Shown: in pieces, positions 51,433 through 64,000 of the stretch
How the letters are laid out: every line of letters begins with the position of its first letter
Position numbering within the stretch: the stretch's first letter is position 1
Assembly (NCBI RefSeq): GCF_945859685.1
Contig: NC_079149.1
Location: 80,405,073 to 80,469,072, forward strand
Length of the DNA stretch: 64,000 nucleotides
From: Eupeodes corollae
Taxonomy: Eukaryota > Arthropoda > Insecta > Diptera > Syrphidae
Direction of reading: 5' to 3'
The notes under the pieces: generated by a model
Databases searched by the model: none
The model's input: the letters and a program-made list of their open reading frames with translations, nothing else
What the model was told of the DNA's origin: nothing
Position numbers and translations under genes: made by a program

Positions 51433-53482
51433 ACAGGGAAGTATACATATAAGAGTTTATAATGACTACAACTATTATGTCCCATGGACAACATGACCCG
51501 ATAAAAGTGTAGATAAATCTGTTTAAGTAGTAGTATACACATCTGAAGAAATATTAGTACTAAACTTTTATCAATATTGTTAGATTAATCAACGCGAGAA
51601 TAATCTTTTTTAGAATTAGAATTAGAAACATTTTATTCATTCATTTTTTCATTTCCAACTTAAAACTAGTACAATAGCAAGTGTATAAAAAAAAAAAAAG
51701 GAATAAATAATAGCTATCATTCTTTAACTTGAAAGTTAGTATTGAATGATACATTGTGATTTAATTTTAATTTTACAATAATTAGAAACTGTTGTGGGGT
51801 GACAATCAGCAAATCTTTTGGACTAAATCAACTGAACACACGATTTCTTGAAACTTTTCAATATAATACTTTCTAACATTCAAATTGCTTGCATCATAAT
51901 ACGATGTTAAGGAGATTGCAGGACTCGAAACCAATTTCTTGTGATCTTTATTCAAGTTCAGTGCATGTATTGTTACATTTATCAAAAAAGAATAATTTAG
52001 AATAACACAAATCTTAAACGAAATCCAATGAAACACAAAAACACAATTTACATCTCGAGAATGGGAATATCCAAACCAAATCCTTAAATAAATGTACGCT
52101 TCAACGAAAACTGTTAGAATTTTGAGTCAGAACTATCTCCACGGGGTGATACAAAAATAGTAAAAACACATTAGAACTCGGTTCCATTCAACCGAGATCT
52201 AACATTTTTCTAAAACTTAAAAATGAATTTAAGCCGCGTTCTACAAATGAAGATAAATCGAGTTTTTAATTTACAACTTCGTTAAAAAATTGAATGTAAG
52301 GAATTCGAAGATCGGATTTGACTTCGAGACAACAAGAATTTTTAATTTCTTAAAATAAACTAAAAATAGTAATCATTGTCGCTTGAGTCATGAAAATTAT
52401 AAACGATAGTTTTTTTCTCAATGCAAATTATTTCACTTCCAATAAAAACAATTAACTGTCTTAAACGTAATACCAACAAAAAATTTTAAACACAAAACGT
52501 TTCATAAAAAAACAATTACATATATATTTTCCAATCCATAGTATGTACTTTTGTGTTTGTATGTATGTACATAGCTTATGAATTATTAATTAAATACATG
52601 TGACAACTCTATTATTCTATGGAATAGAAGAATAATTATTTGATCTAAAATGGCTTTGAATACATAACTACACTTCTTTTTATTGAAGTATCGGATCGCA
52701 TATTAATGAAGAAAAAAGGAACAACATCCGTTTCCGTTCATTTATCATTTGCATTGACCTATGTTTATTTTATTATTTATTTAATCAGCATGTATGTAGG
52801 CATGTACTTATTTATATTTTATAATCAAAATACATACATACATTCAATTAACACAAGAGGTGATAAAATAAAAAAGGAAAATTGATTTAAAAACGCTTAA
52901 AATTTATAAAATGTCAGATATTTTTAACTATTATATGTATGTATTTGTGTATGGTTGGTTGTTTTGATAAGATGGCGCTAAATAAAACCTTCAAAAACAA
53001 GTTCCAATTCAGTAAAATAAAATACAATTTTTTACTTTTTAGTTTTGTTTAACCAATTAATTGTACCTACGGTTTTCTTTTTAGAAGTAAGTAAGAAAAA
53101 ATAAAAAAAATTACAGAGTGAACAAAAATTGCTTAATTCTTGACTATTCTATGTAAATATTTTAGCAATAGTAGAAACGCTTTAATAGAATTTTATTGAA
53201 ACATTTTCCATTTTACAACCCAAAGCTTATACAAAAAAATTATTCTAAAAGTGACATTTTAATAATCGATCTTTTTAAACTAACAAGTGCATCGTGTGGG
53301 TTTCGTTTCTAATTTTGATTTCTAATTTATCTTATGTCATGAAGCCTTATTTCATAATTTTGTAGTCTTCTTTTCTAGAATAATTTGTTATTCTATCAAC
53401 AAAACATAATGGCGCAAAATTTCAAAAGATTAACTAAAATGTAAACGCCATTAGTCGTTTTTTCTTTTTTAACTTGGAATAG
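51433..53482. other. AT-rich sequence, one unexplained ORF
   Basis: On the minus strand 52060-51806 is open without ATG and reads KICVILNYSFLINVTIHALN then LNKDHKKLVSSPAISLTSYY. The first part is hydrophobic like a signal peptide. No family was recognised and splice sites are unclear, so it may be chance. The rest shows nothing. Confidence 0.3.
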
Positions 53483-53916
53483 AGCCTTTTTTAATCAGAG
53501 CTAAACAGAGCCCGAGCATACCGAGCATGCTTTGAACATTCTCTGAACAAAGCGTTTTTTGAGCGTTCAGTTGTTTTTGAAACACACCTGAACACTTAAG
53601 CTGTCACTAATTGAAATAAAACGAAGACTTACAAAAATATGTTTTATTTGTTATTTCTTATTTAAACTTATCCATTTTAATTGTTTGATTTTCTTCTTCA
53701 ACTTCACCTGTCAAATGCTTATGTATGTTCAGCATTCAACTGGGTCTGCTCAGTTTTTTATTCTGAGCTTATAGAGCACAGCTCTGGACAAACTCAGAAC
53801 ACGATAAGAACGAAACAAAAACACAAATTTGAAGCTCTGAACGTTCAGAGGCAAAAAAGAACCATCATTTTTTGTTTGACAATTCAGGTTCTGCTCTGAA
53901 CTAAAAAAAACGCCTA
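53483..53916. mobile_element. MITE with imperfect inverted ends
   Basis: The left GAGCCTTTTTTAATCAGAGC and reversed right AGGCGTTTTTTTTAGTTCAG (then AGC) pair up. Inside, GCTCTGAAC/GTTCAGAGC motifs repeat on both arms (53510-53580, 53785-53855). No coding capacity. Confidence 0.6.
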
Positions 53917-54326
53917 TTTTCAGCAATTCGATTTGCCTAATTTTAAACGACTTAGCATCTAACTCTCTTAACAAAGGAGTTACAATTACGGAATGGCTTT
54001 TTTAATCTTAAGCAATTTGCTAAATCCATATGACATCTGTACAATTATTCTAATAAGAACAGTGGATAGAATGACTAAACCATTTAACCAAATTTTTGAA
54101 TCCCGATTAACCGATCCGTTTAAGCATATAGGATTAGTTTTTACCAGCTGTCACTTTTAAGAATGTTAGTTTTTTAATAAAAGACGATTAGCAACCTACT
54201 TGTTTAAAATTTTTGGACTTCCTTAGTAAATTGCAAAATATGTTTTTAAATTTTAATTGTTGGAATTAGTTGTGAACTTTAAACTAGTCAAATTTAAAAT
54301 TTTGACATTGTATGCATAGACACATA

Positions 54327-55458
54327 CAGCTATGGCCAAAATAATAAGAACAGTTACAACGTTTGAATGAAAAGACAAAAAGCAATGCGTTCATTTTAGC
54401 TATCTTGGAATTGCCAGAATAGTTAAATGCTCCTCTACAACGGTTTTTAAAGCTTTACGATGAAGAAAAACTATTGAAACTAGAGGTGGCCTATCGAGAT
54501 TATCAGAAAAAGACAAAAAGGCTTTGGTAAGAAGAGCTAAGAAAAATCCTTTTATGTCGTCGCGGACCTATCACATGAGCCTGCTCAGGCAGTAATTTCC
54601 AAGACAATCCAGAGAGTTTTGCCTATGTCCAAATTACCAGCTCGGTCAAGAAATGCTCCCTTATTAAAACCAGGTCATATGAAGAAGCGTCTGGCTTTTG
54701 CCAAAACGTTTCACATGATCCTATGAGCCATTGAAAGAGGTAAAACAATTGCAAAATGTGTGGTGGAGTGACGAAACATAAGTCAATCTATTTAGAATGG
54801 ATGAAAAACATTTTGTTATTCGCCTTTAAGGTGAAGCGTACAATCCACGGAGCAACAAGCCGACTGTGAAACATAGAGGTGAAAATCTTGGTGGGGAATA
54901 GGTCCAGTATTTCTTATTGATGGAATATTGACCAAGAAAACTTATGTCGGGATTTTAAGGGATACAATGCTGCCATGGACCAAAGAAAATACGCCCTTAA
55001 CGTCACGATTTCAACAGGATAACGAGCCCAAGTACTCGGCAAAAGTAATAAAAAGAAGGTTTAAAGAAAGTTGATTTGATGTTTCCCAGTGAAACTCGCG
55101 CTCCAGATTCGAATTCGATTCAAAACTTGGGGAATCAATTTAAAATTGAAAAAATCAAGCGACATTCATCAAAAATATCGGATTTTTTGAAGTTTGGTAC
55201 TCAATCTCACTTGAAATATAACAAAGATTGGTGGACTCCATGAGTCATCAAAAAATCTTGGTCATTTTAAATAAAGGATTAAAAATTAATAACTAAGTAA
55301 TTATTTACGGTTTTTATTTACTATTTTGTCAAAGTATTCTTATTTTTGTGACCAGGCTTTTTATATTAAATTAACAATTTTCGGTTGAAAATAATAAATA
55401 AATTGATAATACCCTGCAGTAATCGCGTTTAGTGTTGTTATTGTTTTGGCCAAAGCTG
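54327..55458 (+). mobile_element. Tc1-like transposon, strongly degenerate
   Basis: The ends CAGCTATGGCCAAAATAATA and (right, reversed) CAGCTTTGGCCAAAACAATA are bounded by TA at 54325-54326 and 55459-55460. Relics of the transposase on the plus strand: DLSHEPAQAVISKTIQRVLP, HMKKRLAFAKTF, WWSDET-like, VFLIDGILTKKTYVGILRDT, SRFQQDNEPKYSAKVIK. The Glu box (PIENLW) has decayed to SIQNLGN. Confidence 0.82.
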
Positions 55459-55460
55459 TA

Positions 55461-56545
55461 TGTACATTTTGTTTCACACTCCACTTCTTATGCCATTGCC
55501 CAGAACTATGTCACAATAGAAGCAAATGTGAAGATATTCCAAGAAGGAGAATATTAGGCTTCCCGAAGTTATCCCAATCCACCTATAAAGATCTAACTGA
55601 GGCGATAACGTCCTCAATCGCCAGCCCATCATCCTAACCTAACCTATGTATTGGATTCATAACTATACCTAAAAGTAGTCTATTTTATTCGGGCAAATTA
55701 AATTTTTTTTAATTTTTGTGTTTGAAGAAAAAAGTTTATCATTAATTTCTTCTTCTGTTAGAGGTTCCTTTAAATGACCTGGTCACCCTAATCTTAGGGA
55801 AGTAATCTATCTACAGCAAAAATACTGTGCAAACCATAATATAAATTATCCGATTTATCTCGTCTTGAAATATACCTACCTGCTCATTGCTCAGTGCTCA
55901 GGCAAGTTAATAGGATTTATAGCTTTAAATTATGTTTTCTCATTTGGAATCTAAAGTATCTACAATATCTGCATACCTCTAATCTCAAGCATTAAAATGA
56001 TCGTATTCTTCTATAAATAAGTTAACAATAAATCAATTAAAAAAGAAGAAGGTTTAACACATATTTACACACATAATATTTGCATTTTTTTGTATTCTTT
56101 GCCACAATGAATGGTTAAAAGAATAGGAAGGAAGGTATAACCAAAGTAAAAGAGTAAACTTTACTTCTTTGAACATCAAACTCGTACCTATACAAGAACG
56201 AATTACCTCTGTAGATACTTTTGCTGAACTGCAAATCGCAAGATTCTTTTTGTTGTTGTGCCAAAACTCTCCTACTCTTAAGGCAACACATTTTCATTTT
56301 TTTTATGGCACCACCCATCGATCCAGGGGTTAAGAGCAAAAGCTTTATACACATATGTACGTGCAAAAATATTGTGCAGATGTACATATAGTATATAAGT
56401 TCCATTATAAAGCAATCAATTATAAAAATGTTCAGAAATAATCTTAGGAGATATTTTCAGATCTTAATTTTTCGTTTCTTGGTTATTTTTTTTTTGATAA
56501 ATCCTATTCCAATTCATTGTTAAAGAATATTACTATACAGGTTTT
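55461..56545. other. AT-rich sequence without recognised features
   Basis: Apart from CCTAACCTAACC at 55635-55646 nothing stands out. Confidence 0.4.
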
Positions 56546-56769
56546 TTAGATGGATAGAACCTTTATATATAATGCGGGCCTTAAGTGCAGAACATACAGA
56601 ATTTTATATATCTTATGTATGTGTTTAATATACGGATGTGTGTGTAAATAATTACAGTTGTAGTAGTATGTGTTTGGCTGCACAACGCAAGAATAGCTAC
56701 TTATACCATCTCTAGGCATTCCTATTATTAGTATTGATCCTTGACTTTGGTTTATTTTTTGAAGTTGAA

Positions 56770-56850
56770 TGAAGTTAACCAACCTGTTTGAGGGCCCAGT
56801 ATGTGGCTTGGCCATCCGCCATAGTGGCCATAATGCAATGGTTATCTTGG
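56770..56850 (-). other. Possible coding exon (weak)
   Basis: On the minus strand an open stretch reads INQDNHCIMATMADGQATYW then ALKQ, followed by CAG|GTTGGT. Local GC is raised. Its phase (0) does not fit the next lectin exon (which needs 1), so it is not assigned to that gene. It could be chance. Confidence 0.2.
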
Positions 56851-56869
56851 TTAATGGTTGTACTTGCAA

Positions 56870-59170
56870 ATCATTTCAGGCTTAAAATATGGAGGATTAA
56901 CTATACCTATAGCTTTATGGTTGAAAATATTAACAGATAAATTTAACTTCTGAGAAGGCCTTCAAAAAAAATATATATATGGACTTTAAAAAGATAAAAG
57001 TATCTATACACGATGTACCTATTAAATTAGTCTTTAAGAAGAAGGATGCATAACATTAACAAGTTTCAAGTTTACTAAAACAGACTATAGTCCCTAAACA
57101 ATATGTTTCAAACACGAGTTTGACATACATCAAAAGCTTGGAATTGAAAAAACCAAATTAACTTGTAGGAAATTGTTTAAAGTTCTATTTTACACAGCCA
57201 AAAAGATCGGAAGCCATCAAAATGTGACTTATTACTTTGTCGGGTTAAATCATATTGTATCACATTCAAAATAAATGAATAATTTAAAAAAGAAATCATA
57301 CTGGTCGTTTTTCCGTTTCATAATAATTCGGCTTTTTAAAATTTTGATAATTCTTGAAAAATTCCGATTTTTAAAGTTCTATTACTTATTGGATGAGGTT
57401 AAACAAAATTGAAAGAAATACAAAATTCTACCAATTCCAGCAGCTTTTTTTTAACCAACATTTAGTAACGAACAATGAAAAAGAATTTAATTGTTTACAT
57501 TAAAAATAGCAACGTAATTAGTTTTGTAGGAAGTAAACAAACCAAGTGTAAGCAAATCAAAAGGGAACAATCTCATTGTTTAAAGAATCCGATGAGTGGA
57601 CTGCGGAGGGATTCAATTGTAAATTTTTAAAATTCTACTATACTAAAAGTTAAAAAAAAAACACCAAATCCAAATCATTAATTTAAACCTGTTTTCTTTA
57701 ATATTTAGGAATATTTGCTTGAGAAAACCAACATGGCCTTAAAATAATTTTTTAAAACTATCACGGTTACTAAACCAATATCCTTTCAAGTTTCATTTAA
57801 AGTTTTCAAACGCTTTAAGCCTGAATGTTTTAGACAATGTAGGTGGCCACTTCCTTTTCATCCTTGTTAATAACAATTTTTAAAGCTATTTATCTACATG
57901 TGTATATATTTCGGAGCCAAAAAGCGAGGATGCTAACTTGAATCAATCTTATTTGAGGTTAGTGTCCTGGATAAAGCTTTTCCTGAGTAAGGAATATCTA
58001 ATCTTAATACTCGTATTGAAACAAAAATTAACGGGTTTTCTGTGTGATTACTTCAGATCTATTCAAAATATATTGTTTTATTTTCAGACCATGTATTATT
58101 TTAAGATCTCCTGCATGCGCATAATACATAATGAAAAACTCAAAAAATAAATTTAGCTATGTACCTACTTAACTTAATTATGTGCAGCCTTATTGCATTT
58201 TAATAATAACTTCCAAAAAAGTTTGAAAAAAAATTATACTTTTATAAGCACGTTAATTTCAGTTATAATAGTTCAAGTTTTATTTTTAACTTAGGGATTT
58301 GGAATTTGTATACCTGCATTTTCCTAAAAATCATAACTTGCGTTTGGCAAAAAACTAAAATTTATTTCTTAAACTTATTTGGTTATACAATTTTTTTAAC
58401 ATTTAAAATTAACTTTAATAATTCGTTTTTTTTAGAAAATTAATTTCAAAAAAATACATATTTTTTTTTAATTTACAATATTCATAGAATTGCCCTTTAT
58501 GGCTCTACTACCCAAAACAAATAAAAGATAAATCGTATCTCAAAAACTACACTAGTTTTTCAAAATTAAATATATTGAAAGATTTCTGCGGGAGAATTTT
58601 TACACTGTAGTGGATAACTTAGTTAAGAAAAACTAAATTTATTTATGAATGTACTTAACTAACGATACTATAGTATTGCATTTTAAATAAATTGTTCTAC
58701 TCAAATCAAGCGTAGGTGTTCTTTGTTTTATTTTAAAGTTTAATTCAATAAAATATTTTGAAGAAAACAACAAATAGATACCTACCAGATACACAAGCCC
58801 AAAGACTCAGGAAGCAGAATAATGGAATTTTAACCATTTTTGATTAGGTTTATTATATCACACGTTTGATTTTTATTTAAAAATAGAGTTTTTAAAATTA
58901 AGTAAACTCACTAAACTAAAAGAATGTGTATAGTAACGTTCTTTCTTGAAACCGGCTTAAAACTATCACTTAGAATTAAATTTCATTGAACTGTTAAACT
59001 ATGAGTACGATCAATTTACTCGGTGCAAAGACTGTGGTGGCACTTTCTTAACCAATGGGTTCATAGACTGTACTGACCAGTAGATTCTGAATCAGAGTTC
59101 TTTTGCCCTTAAGCCTAAAACAAAAGTACCAACAAAACAAGTAAACATGTATTTAATGTATACCTGCATC
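56870..59170. other. AT-rich sequence without recognised features
   Basis: No gene, terminal repeat or family motif found on either strand. Confidence 0.4.
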
Positions 59171-59179
59171 TCCTTAATA

Positions 59180-59690
59180 TAGATAACCATGCACAGCACA
59201 GCTCAGCTCAGCACAAAGATAGTTTGTTTTACCGTCATCTTCATCTTCACTCAGGCAGTCAAGCAGTCAGCAGGAGTCAGTGTAAAAGTAAATGTTCATG
59301 ATTTTTATTTACAATAAACAACACATCTAGATGTACATAGCTTGATGGGCGCATATAAAAGATACTATACGCAAACGCAAACGCAACGCACTCATCATGA
59401 TCATGAGACCAAGAACTCCGGTTCTCTTATGTACAAAAGTCAAGTTCACTAGCAAAAATCTTTAAGCCATATTCTGTGTTTCTGTTTCTTATTCTGCGCC
59501 TTAGATTCAAAGGAAGTTGCCCCCACCACTGTATTTCTCCAGCGGATTGTCCGCTCCGCGTCCGCGTCATCGTTCGTCTTCGTCTTCGTCGTCGTATATG
59601 TACATGGATGGCAATGGGTACATATGTATCGAATAAGCCTTGCTTACGATGAACATGAGGGTGAGGGATCGGCAGACACGTTCCACCACT
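59180..59690. promoter_or_regulatory. GC-richer block, candidate promoter or first exon
   Basis: In a region otherwise near 30% GC this block is close to balanced, with a CpG-rich core GTCCGCTCCGCGTCCGCGTC followed by ATCGTTCGTCTTCGTCTTCG. CAGTCAAGCAGTCAGCAGGA precedes a TCAGT initiator-like site on the plus strand. It lies 5' of the lectin exons on their strand. The assignment is inference from composition only. Confidence 0.3.
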
Positions 59691-59699
59691 TTACCAATA

Positions 59700-62220
59700 G
59701 TTTTTTTTTTTTTATTTTTAGTTTTAGCCCATCAAGTTTCCGTTTCGTATATTTAGAGGTACGAATACGAACACAAAGCATTTGAAGATTTTCTTATAGG
59801 TACTAGATAACTGCTCCACCAAGTCGACATCGACATGCCTTTAGCCTAGAACAAGGTACCTTCAGAAGGTTTTGCTCCTATGGCTTTGTGAATTCCTTTG
59901 TGTGACTTTTGTTTGTAGGTACTTTTTGTCCATTCTGCAGAAGGTTTGCTATATTAATCCGATAGTAATAAATTACCTTATACCTTATTTATCTTCTTAT
60001 TATTTTCCTTTTTGCTGTGGGTGAACTTTTATAACTATGATTTTGTTTGTAAATGCGCTACATCCCTTCCATAAATATTTTTTTAGCGGAATGGCGAATG
60101 GTTTAGTTTGGTTTGGTTTGGAGTAATAAAAAAACATTCTTTGTGGAATTGTTATAATTTATAAATCATAATAAATACATAACACAAATATTATTTTGTA
60201 TGTTACTCAGTAACTATAGGTGGATATATGCATTATATACATACATGTATACAATACATACTTACTTAGATACTTACATATATTTTATAGTGAAATATAA
60301 ATTTTTTTTTTAAATTCAAATTAAAACAAAAAAAAAAACAAACAATGAGGCTGGAATGCGAACCACACTCACTGATAACTTCAAATTTGCAATAAGTTCT
60401 TCTTGCATTAAGCCAAATTGTTATCCAAAGAACTTCGAAAAATATACAATGATAAAATGAAGCCAGTTTTTATTATCGAAACATCAATTATTTTTTTCAA
60501 AAAATTCTAGCAAATAACTACTAACAGTATTTCGCCGGCTGAGTGCTTAAATGCCCTATATACAACAAAATTATTCCTCAGAAAACGAATTTTAAGGTTT
60601 GAAACATAATTTCGTAAATTTGCATTTGATAATTTCGACCTTTGAATTTTTATATACATGAATGGAATATTTTTTTTTTTTAAATTTGAAGTCCTAGGGT
60701 TAAAAACATTTATGGTTATTTAAAAAAAAAATAAAAGTTTAGAAAAAGTCAAAAATGGATATAGAACCCTTTCCATACGAATATTAAATCTATGAAAACC
60801 AAACTGCAAATTTCCTATGGGTATAGAACCTTTATGCTTTTAACATTGGGAATTCAACGATAGCAAAAATAATAATAAAATATAAAATTTCTAGCACTTT
60901 TAATTTTTTTAAATCTATTTGTAGTGATAAAAATATAAAACAAAATATTAATATAATTGCTTAGCCCTTCCCTATATTACATTGGCTTAATTTTAAGTCG
61001 ATACAAAAAGTATGAAAAGTGACAAAGTATTTTCACACTTTACAATTAAAAATACCCAACTTTGAACTTTGGTTCTTAAAATTTCCTGGAAAAATACATT
61101 CAATTTTATTCGGAATTGCTTTAAAAAATATTTCAGCATTCATAGGATAAAGTTTTAGTATTTTTTCGCAGTTTTTCAAATGAATTATTTTTGGTTTTTA
61201 CCTTTTTTGTTTTTATCCATTTTAGTAAAAACAAAAAAAAATGCTTGAATATTATCGATAGAAATACTCTAAACGCATTTATTTAGTTTGTGAACCTGAG
61301 GATATAGAAATAGTCTTATTAAAAATATTTTGTTCCCCTTATTTTTACCTCGTTTTTATTTTTTAAATGTCAAAAAAATATATAATATATATTATGGCCT
61401 TTTTTGAGAAATTATCCTTATAAACACAGCAGATATTACTTAAGCAGCCCTGAAAACTATCGAAACCAGAATTGAAGCGTCGAAAAATAATCAATAAATA
61501 TTTAACTAATTATAGACAGCATTTTTTTGGGTTTTTAATTAATGTTTGTATTTAAATTGTATTTTGAAAATGATTTAGAAAAATGGATATAGGGCAAATA
61601 AGCTGGAAAAATGTCACTTGGTTTCAATAGAAAAAAATTTGAATATGCGGCAAATAAGCACGAACAGAACCGAAAATATGTGGTCTATGGAGCAAAATTG
61701 GTTTCTGTAACTTTATTATTCCCGAAACGTCGGGAAAAGCTAATGTAACAACCTTGTTTCATTGCAACGATCAAAGTGACCAAAAAACCCGAAGGAAAAC
61801 CTTATTTTTCCAATACACAAAAGTTTATTAATAATAGAGATAGAGCAATGGGAATAGCACCAAACGAAAGAGAACATACGAATTAGTATAACTGCATATT
61901 TAACTCAGTTTCCCGAAAAAGTGGTCTGTGGGGCTTAAGCATTCAACCGGCGATTTTTTAAAAGATAAAGTAAATTCAAAGTCAATGTCTTTCTTTGTTC
62001 TCACGACATTTATCACGGCATTTGAATCGAAATCAATGTTTTATCTATCACTATACTTCCAGTCGATTTTTTTTTGTTTAAATTATATCCATTGGTAATA
62101 ACCTTAAATTATGTAAAATAAAATTAAATTGAAGTCGATAGCTTCATTGATGGTTGGTGAGATATTCGGTATTGATAAATCTTTAACTTTTTTTTAAATT
62201 GACATTTCTAATAAGAAAGG
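59700..62220. other. AT-rich sequence with one family R end
   Basis: At 60340-60385 the minus strand carries GTTATCAGTGAGTGTGGTTC then GCATTCCAGCCTC, a family R 3' end. Otherwise nothing is recognised. Confidence 0.45.
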
Positions 62221-62221
62221 A

Positions 62222-62275
62222 GGCAATGACAACTTCCCATCCCGTCTGTCGATTTGTCTTGCTTAAAACTTTTTA
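62222..62275 (-). repeat. Family R 3'-end fragment, reverse
   Basis: The minus strand reads TTTTAAGCAAGACAAATCGA then CAGACGGGATGGGAAGTTGT, identical in layout to the ends of the copies at 36650 and 40030. Confidence 0.6.
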
Positions 62276-62446
62276 TTAAAATGTTTAAAATATTCAATTT
62301 TTTCAATTCAATTCAAATATTCATTTATTGCAATTAATCATTTTAAATTTTACAACAGCTTTTATGAACTTAAGCATTGGCTTAGCCGTCAGCTCGACTG
62401 GTAACTTTAAAATATTTAAGTATCCAATTGAACAAGTACATATGTA

Positions 62447-63631
62447 AATGGTGATTTTTTAAGAGCTTGAGAACTTTAAAAAAAAAAAACGCATAAAATT
62501 TGCAAAATCTCATCGATTCTTTATTTGAAACGTTAGACTTGTCCATGACATTTACTTTTTGAAGATAATTTCATTTAAATGTTGACCGCGGCTGCGTCTT
62601 AGGTGGTCCTTTCGGAAAGTCCAATTTTGGGTAACTTTTTCGAGCATTTCGGCCGGAATAGCTCGAATTTATTCGGAAATGTTGTCTTCCAAAGCTGGAA
62701 TAGTTGCTGGCTTATTTGTGTAGACTTTAGACTTGACGTAGCCTCAAAATGGCCATAGAATCGCGAGCTGTGTGGCATGTAGCGCCATCTTGTTGAAACC
62801 ACATGTCAACCAAGTTCAGTTCTTCCATTTTTGCCGACAAAAAGTTTGTTAGCCATTCACCGTAACGTTGCGTCCAACAGCATCTTTGAAAAAATACGGT
62901 CCAATGATTCCACCAGCGTACAAACCACACCAAACAGTGCATTTTTCGGGATGCATGAGCAGTTCTTGAACGGCTTCTGGTTGCTCTTCACTCCAAATGC
63001 GGCAATTTTGCTTATTTACGTAGCCATTCAACCAGAAATGAGCCTCATCGCTGAACAAAATTTGTCGATAAAAAAGCGGATTTTCTGCCAACTTTTCTAG
63101 GGCCCATTCACTGAAAATTCGACGTTGTGGCAGATCGTTCGGCTTCAGTTCTTGCACGAGCTGTATTTTATACGGTTTTACACCAAGATCTTTGCGTACA
63201 ATCTTCCATGTGGTCGAATACCACAAACCCAAACGAATGGCGACGAATCGACATTTCACGGTCTTCAGCAACACTCTCAGAAACAGACGCAATATTCTCT
63301 TCTGTACGCACTGTACGCATTCGTGTGGTTGGTTTAATGTCCAATAAAGTAAACTGAGTGCGAAACTTGGTCACAATCGCATTAATTGTTTGCTCACTTG
63401 GTCGATTATGTAGACCATAAATCGGACATAAAGCGCGAAACACATTTCGAACCGAACACTGATTTTGGTAATAAAATTCAATGATTTGCAAGCTTTGCTC
63501 GTTAGTAAGTCTAATCATGATGAAATGTCAAAGCATACTGAGCATCTTCCTTTTTGACACCATGTCTGAAATCCCGCGTGATCTGTCAAATACTAATGCA
63601 TGAAAATTCTAACTTCAAAAAAATCACCCTT
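62447..63631 (-). mobile_element. Mariner-like element with internal deletion
   Basis: The ends AATGGTGATTTTTTAAGAG and (right, reversed) AAGGGTGATTTTTTTGAAG lie between TA at 62445-62446 and 63632-63633. The minus strand encodes a mariner-type transposase from its first Met (MIRLTNEQSLQIIEFYYQNQ) on. The C-terminal third is shortened. A size of 1.18 kb fits a slightly deleted full-length copy. Confidence 0.88.
62600..63518 (-). pseudogene. Mariner transposase pseudogene lacking the third catalytic region
   Basis: Blocks in order: the start MIRLTNEQSLQIIEFY; TINAIVTKFRTQFTL; NIASVSESVAEDREMSIRR; after a frameshift LQELKPNDLPQRR-like and RQILFSDEAHFWLNGYVNKQ (first Asp); PEKCTVWCGLYAGGIIGPYF; VDMWFQQDGATCHTARDS (second Asp). 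Then the frame breaks and the segment with the third Asp (present in the 13012 copy as LDYYLW) is gone. The C-terminal sequence resumes around KPATIPALE-like remnants. Confidence 0.85.
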
Positions 63632-63633
63632 TA

Positions 63634-64000
63634 TAATGCTATAAAATTAAAAAAAGTAAAAAAGGTATGATGTGATTGTATAAATAATTTCATTTTATGA
63701 CTTATGTATGTATATTCCGTTATTATAAGCATTCTGTAGTTGTAGCTAGCTATGACAAATTTGACAAGGTTAGCCCAATCTATTTTTTTTTTAATTCATT
63801 TTTATTAATTCATTCTTAAACCTATACTTACAACTAACTTAATGGTCCCATACGGACACTCTAAGTTAAACTATAACACTAACTACTAATGCCTTTCGGC
63901 CCTAAGATCTATTTTAACTTCAATTCAATTTTATTTATTTTTGTATTAATTAGAAAATTTAAAAAAAAACTAATATCAATATCCATTTTATTTTTACTTA
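63634..64000. other. AT-rich window edge
   Basis: Nothing definite. The stretch 63800-63910 (CTAACTTAATGGTCCCATAC and CTTTCGGCCCTAAGATCTAT) has more even base composition and could be the end of a repeat. Confidence 0.3.

Noticed and set aside
55635..55648. CCTAACCTAACC as interstitial telomere repeat
   Set aside because: Only two units. Diptera lack TTAGG telomeres, and the string is common by chance.
56546..56869. 107-codon minus ORF as a gene
   Set aside because: It runs through low-complexity Tyr/Ile/His sequence with no family match. Only a short stretch in another frame looked exon-like and is listed as weak.

Overview
This is AT-rich insect nuclear DNA, almost certainly from a fly (Diptera). 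Two spliced host genes can be read, both on the minus strand. About half of what remains is recognisable transposon debris. The xanthine dehydrogenase protein resembles fly Rosy, and the transposon mix (mariner, Tc1, PIF/Harbinger, hAT, piggyBac, several non-LTR families, a tRNA-like SINE) is typical of a large dipteran genome. I cannot name the species.

Gene 1 (minus, 7738-33399) is a complete, apparently intact xanthine dehydrogenase gene (rosy/Xdh) in six exons. All five introns have GT-AG ends and consistent phases, and they join to a 1345-residue protein with all visible iron-sulphur, FAD and molybdenum-site residues. Its span of almost 26 kb comes from introns filled with mobile DNA. 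Intron 1 (13.1 kb) holds a SINE, a LINE, a long inverted repeat with a mariner inside, copies of an unclassified repeat family, a Tc1 element and a second SINE. Intron 2 (6.3 kb) holds a Tc1 element, a deleted mariner, and a piggyBac that carries a LINE fragment. Intron 4 holds a PIF/Harbinger element.

Gene 2 (minus, 44934-47397, 5' part not found) encodes a C-type lectin domain followed by a long acidic tail. The donor of the penultimate intron contains an in-frame stop codon, so splicing or retention of that intron decides between a short lectin and a lectin with a 246-codon extension.

Downstream of Xdh (1-7700) are two partial reverse transcriptase fragments, a PIF/Harbinger element with perfect 3-bp target duplications that abuts a related non-autonomous element (which carries another MITE inside), and a 2.4-kb hAT element inserted in an older repeat. 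Between the genes (33.5-44.9 kb) are copies of the unclassified repeat family, a MITE-like element and a LINE with its 3' tail. Upstream of the lectin exons (47.4-64 kb) are two LINE remnants, a MITE, a Tc1 element, a mariner, and long AT-rich stretches. A GC-richer block near 59.2-59.7 kb could be a promoter or first exon.

Every transposase or reverse transcriptase seen is broken by stops, frameshifts or deletions. The two host genes do not obviously act together. Coordinates of element ends come from terminal repeats and target duplications read by eye, and those without such support are approximate.
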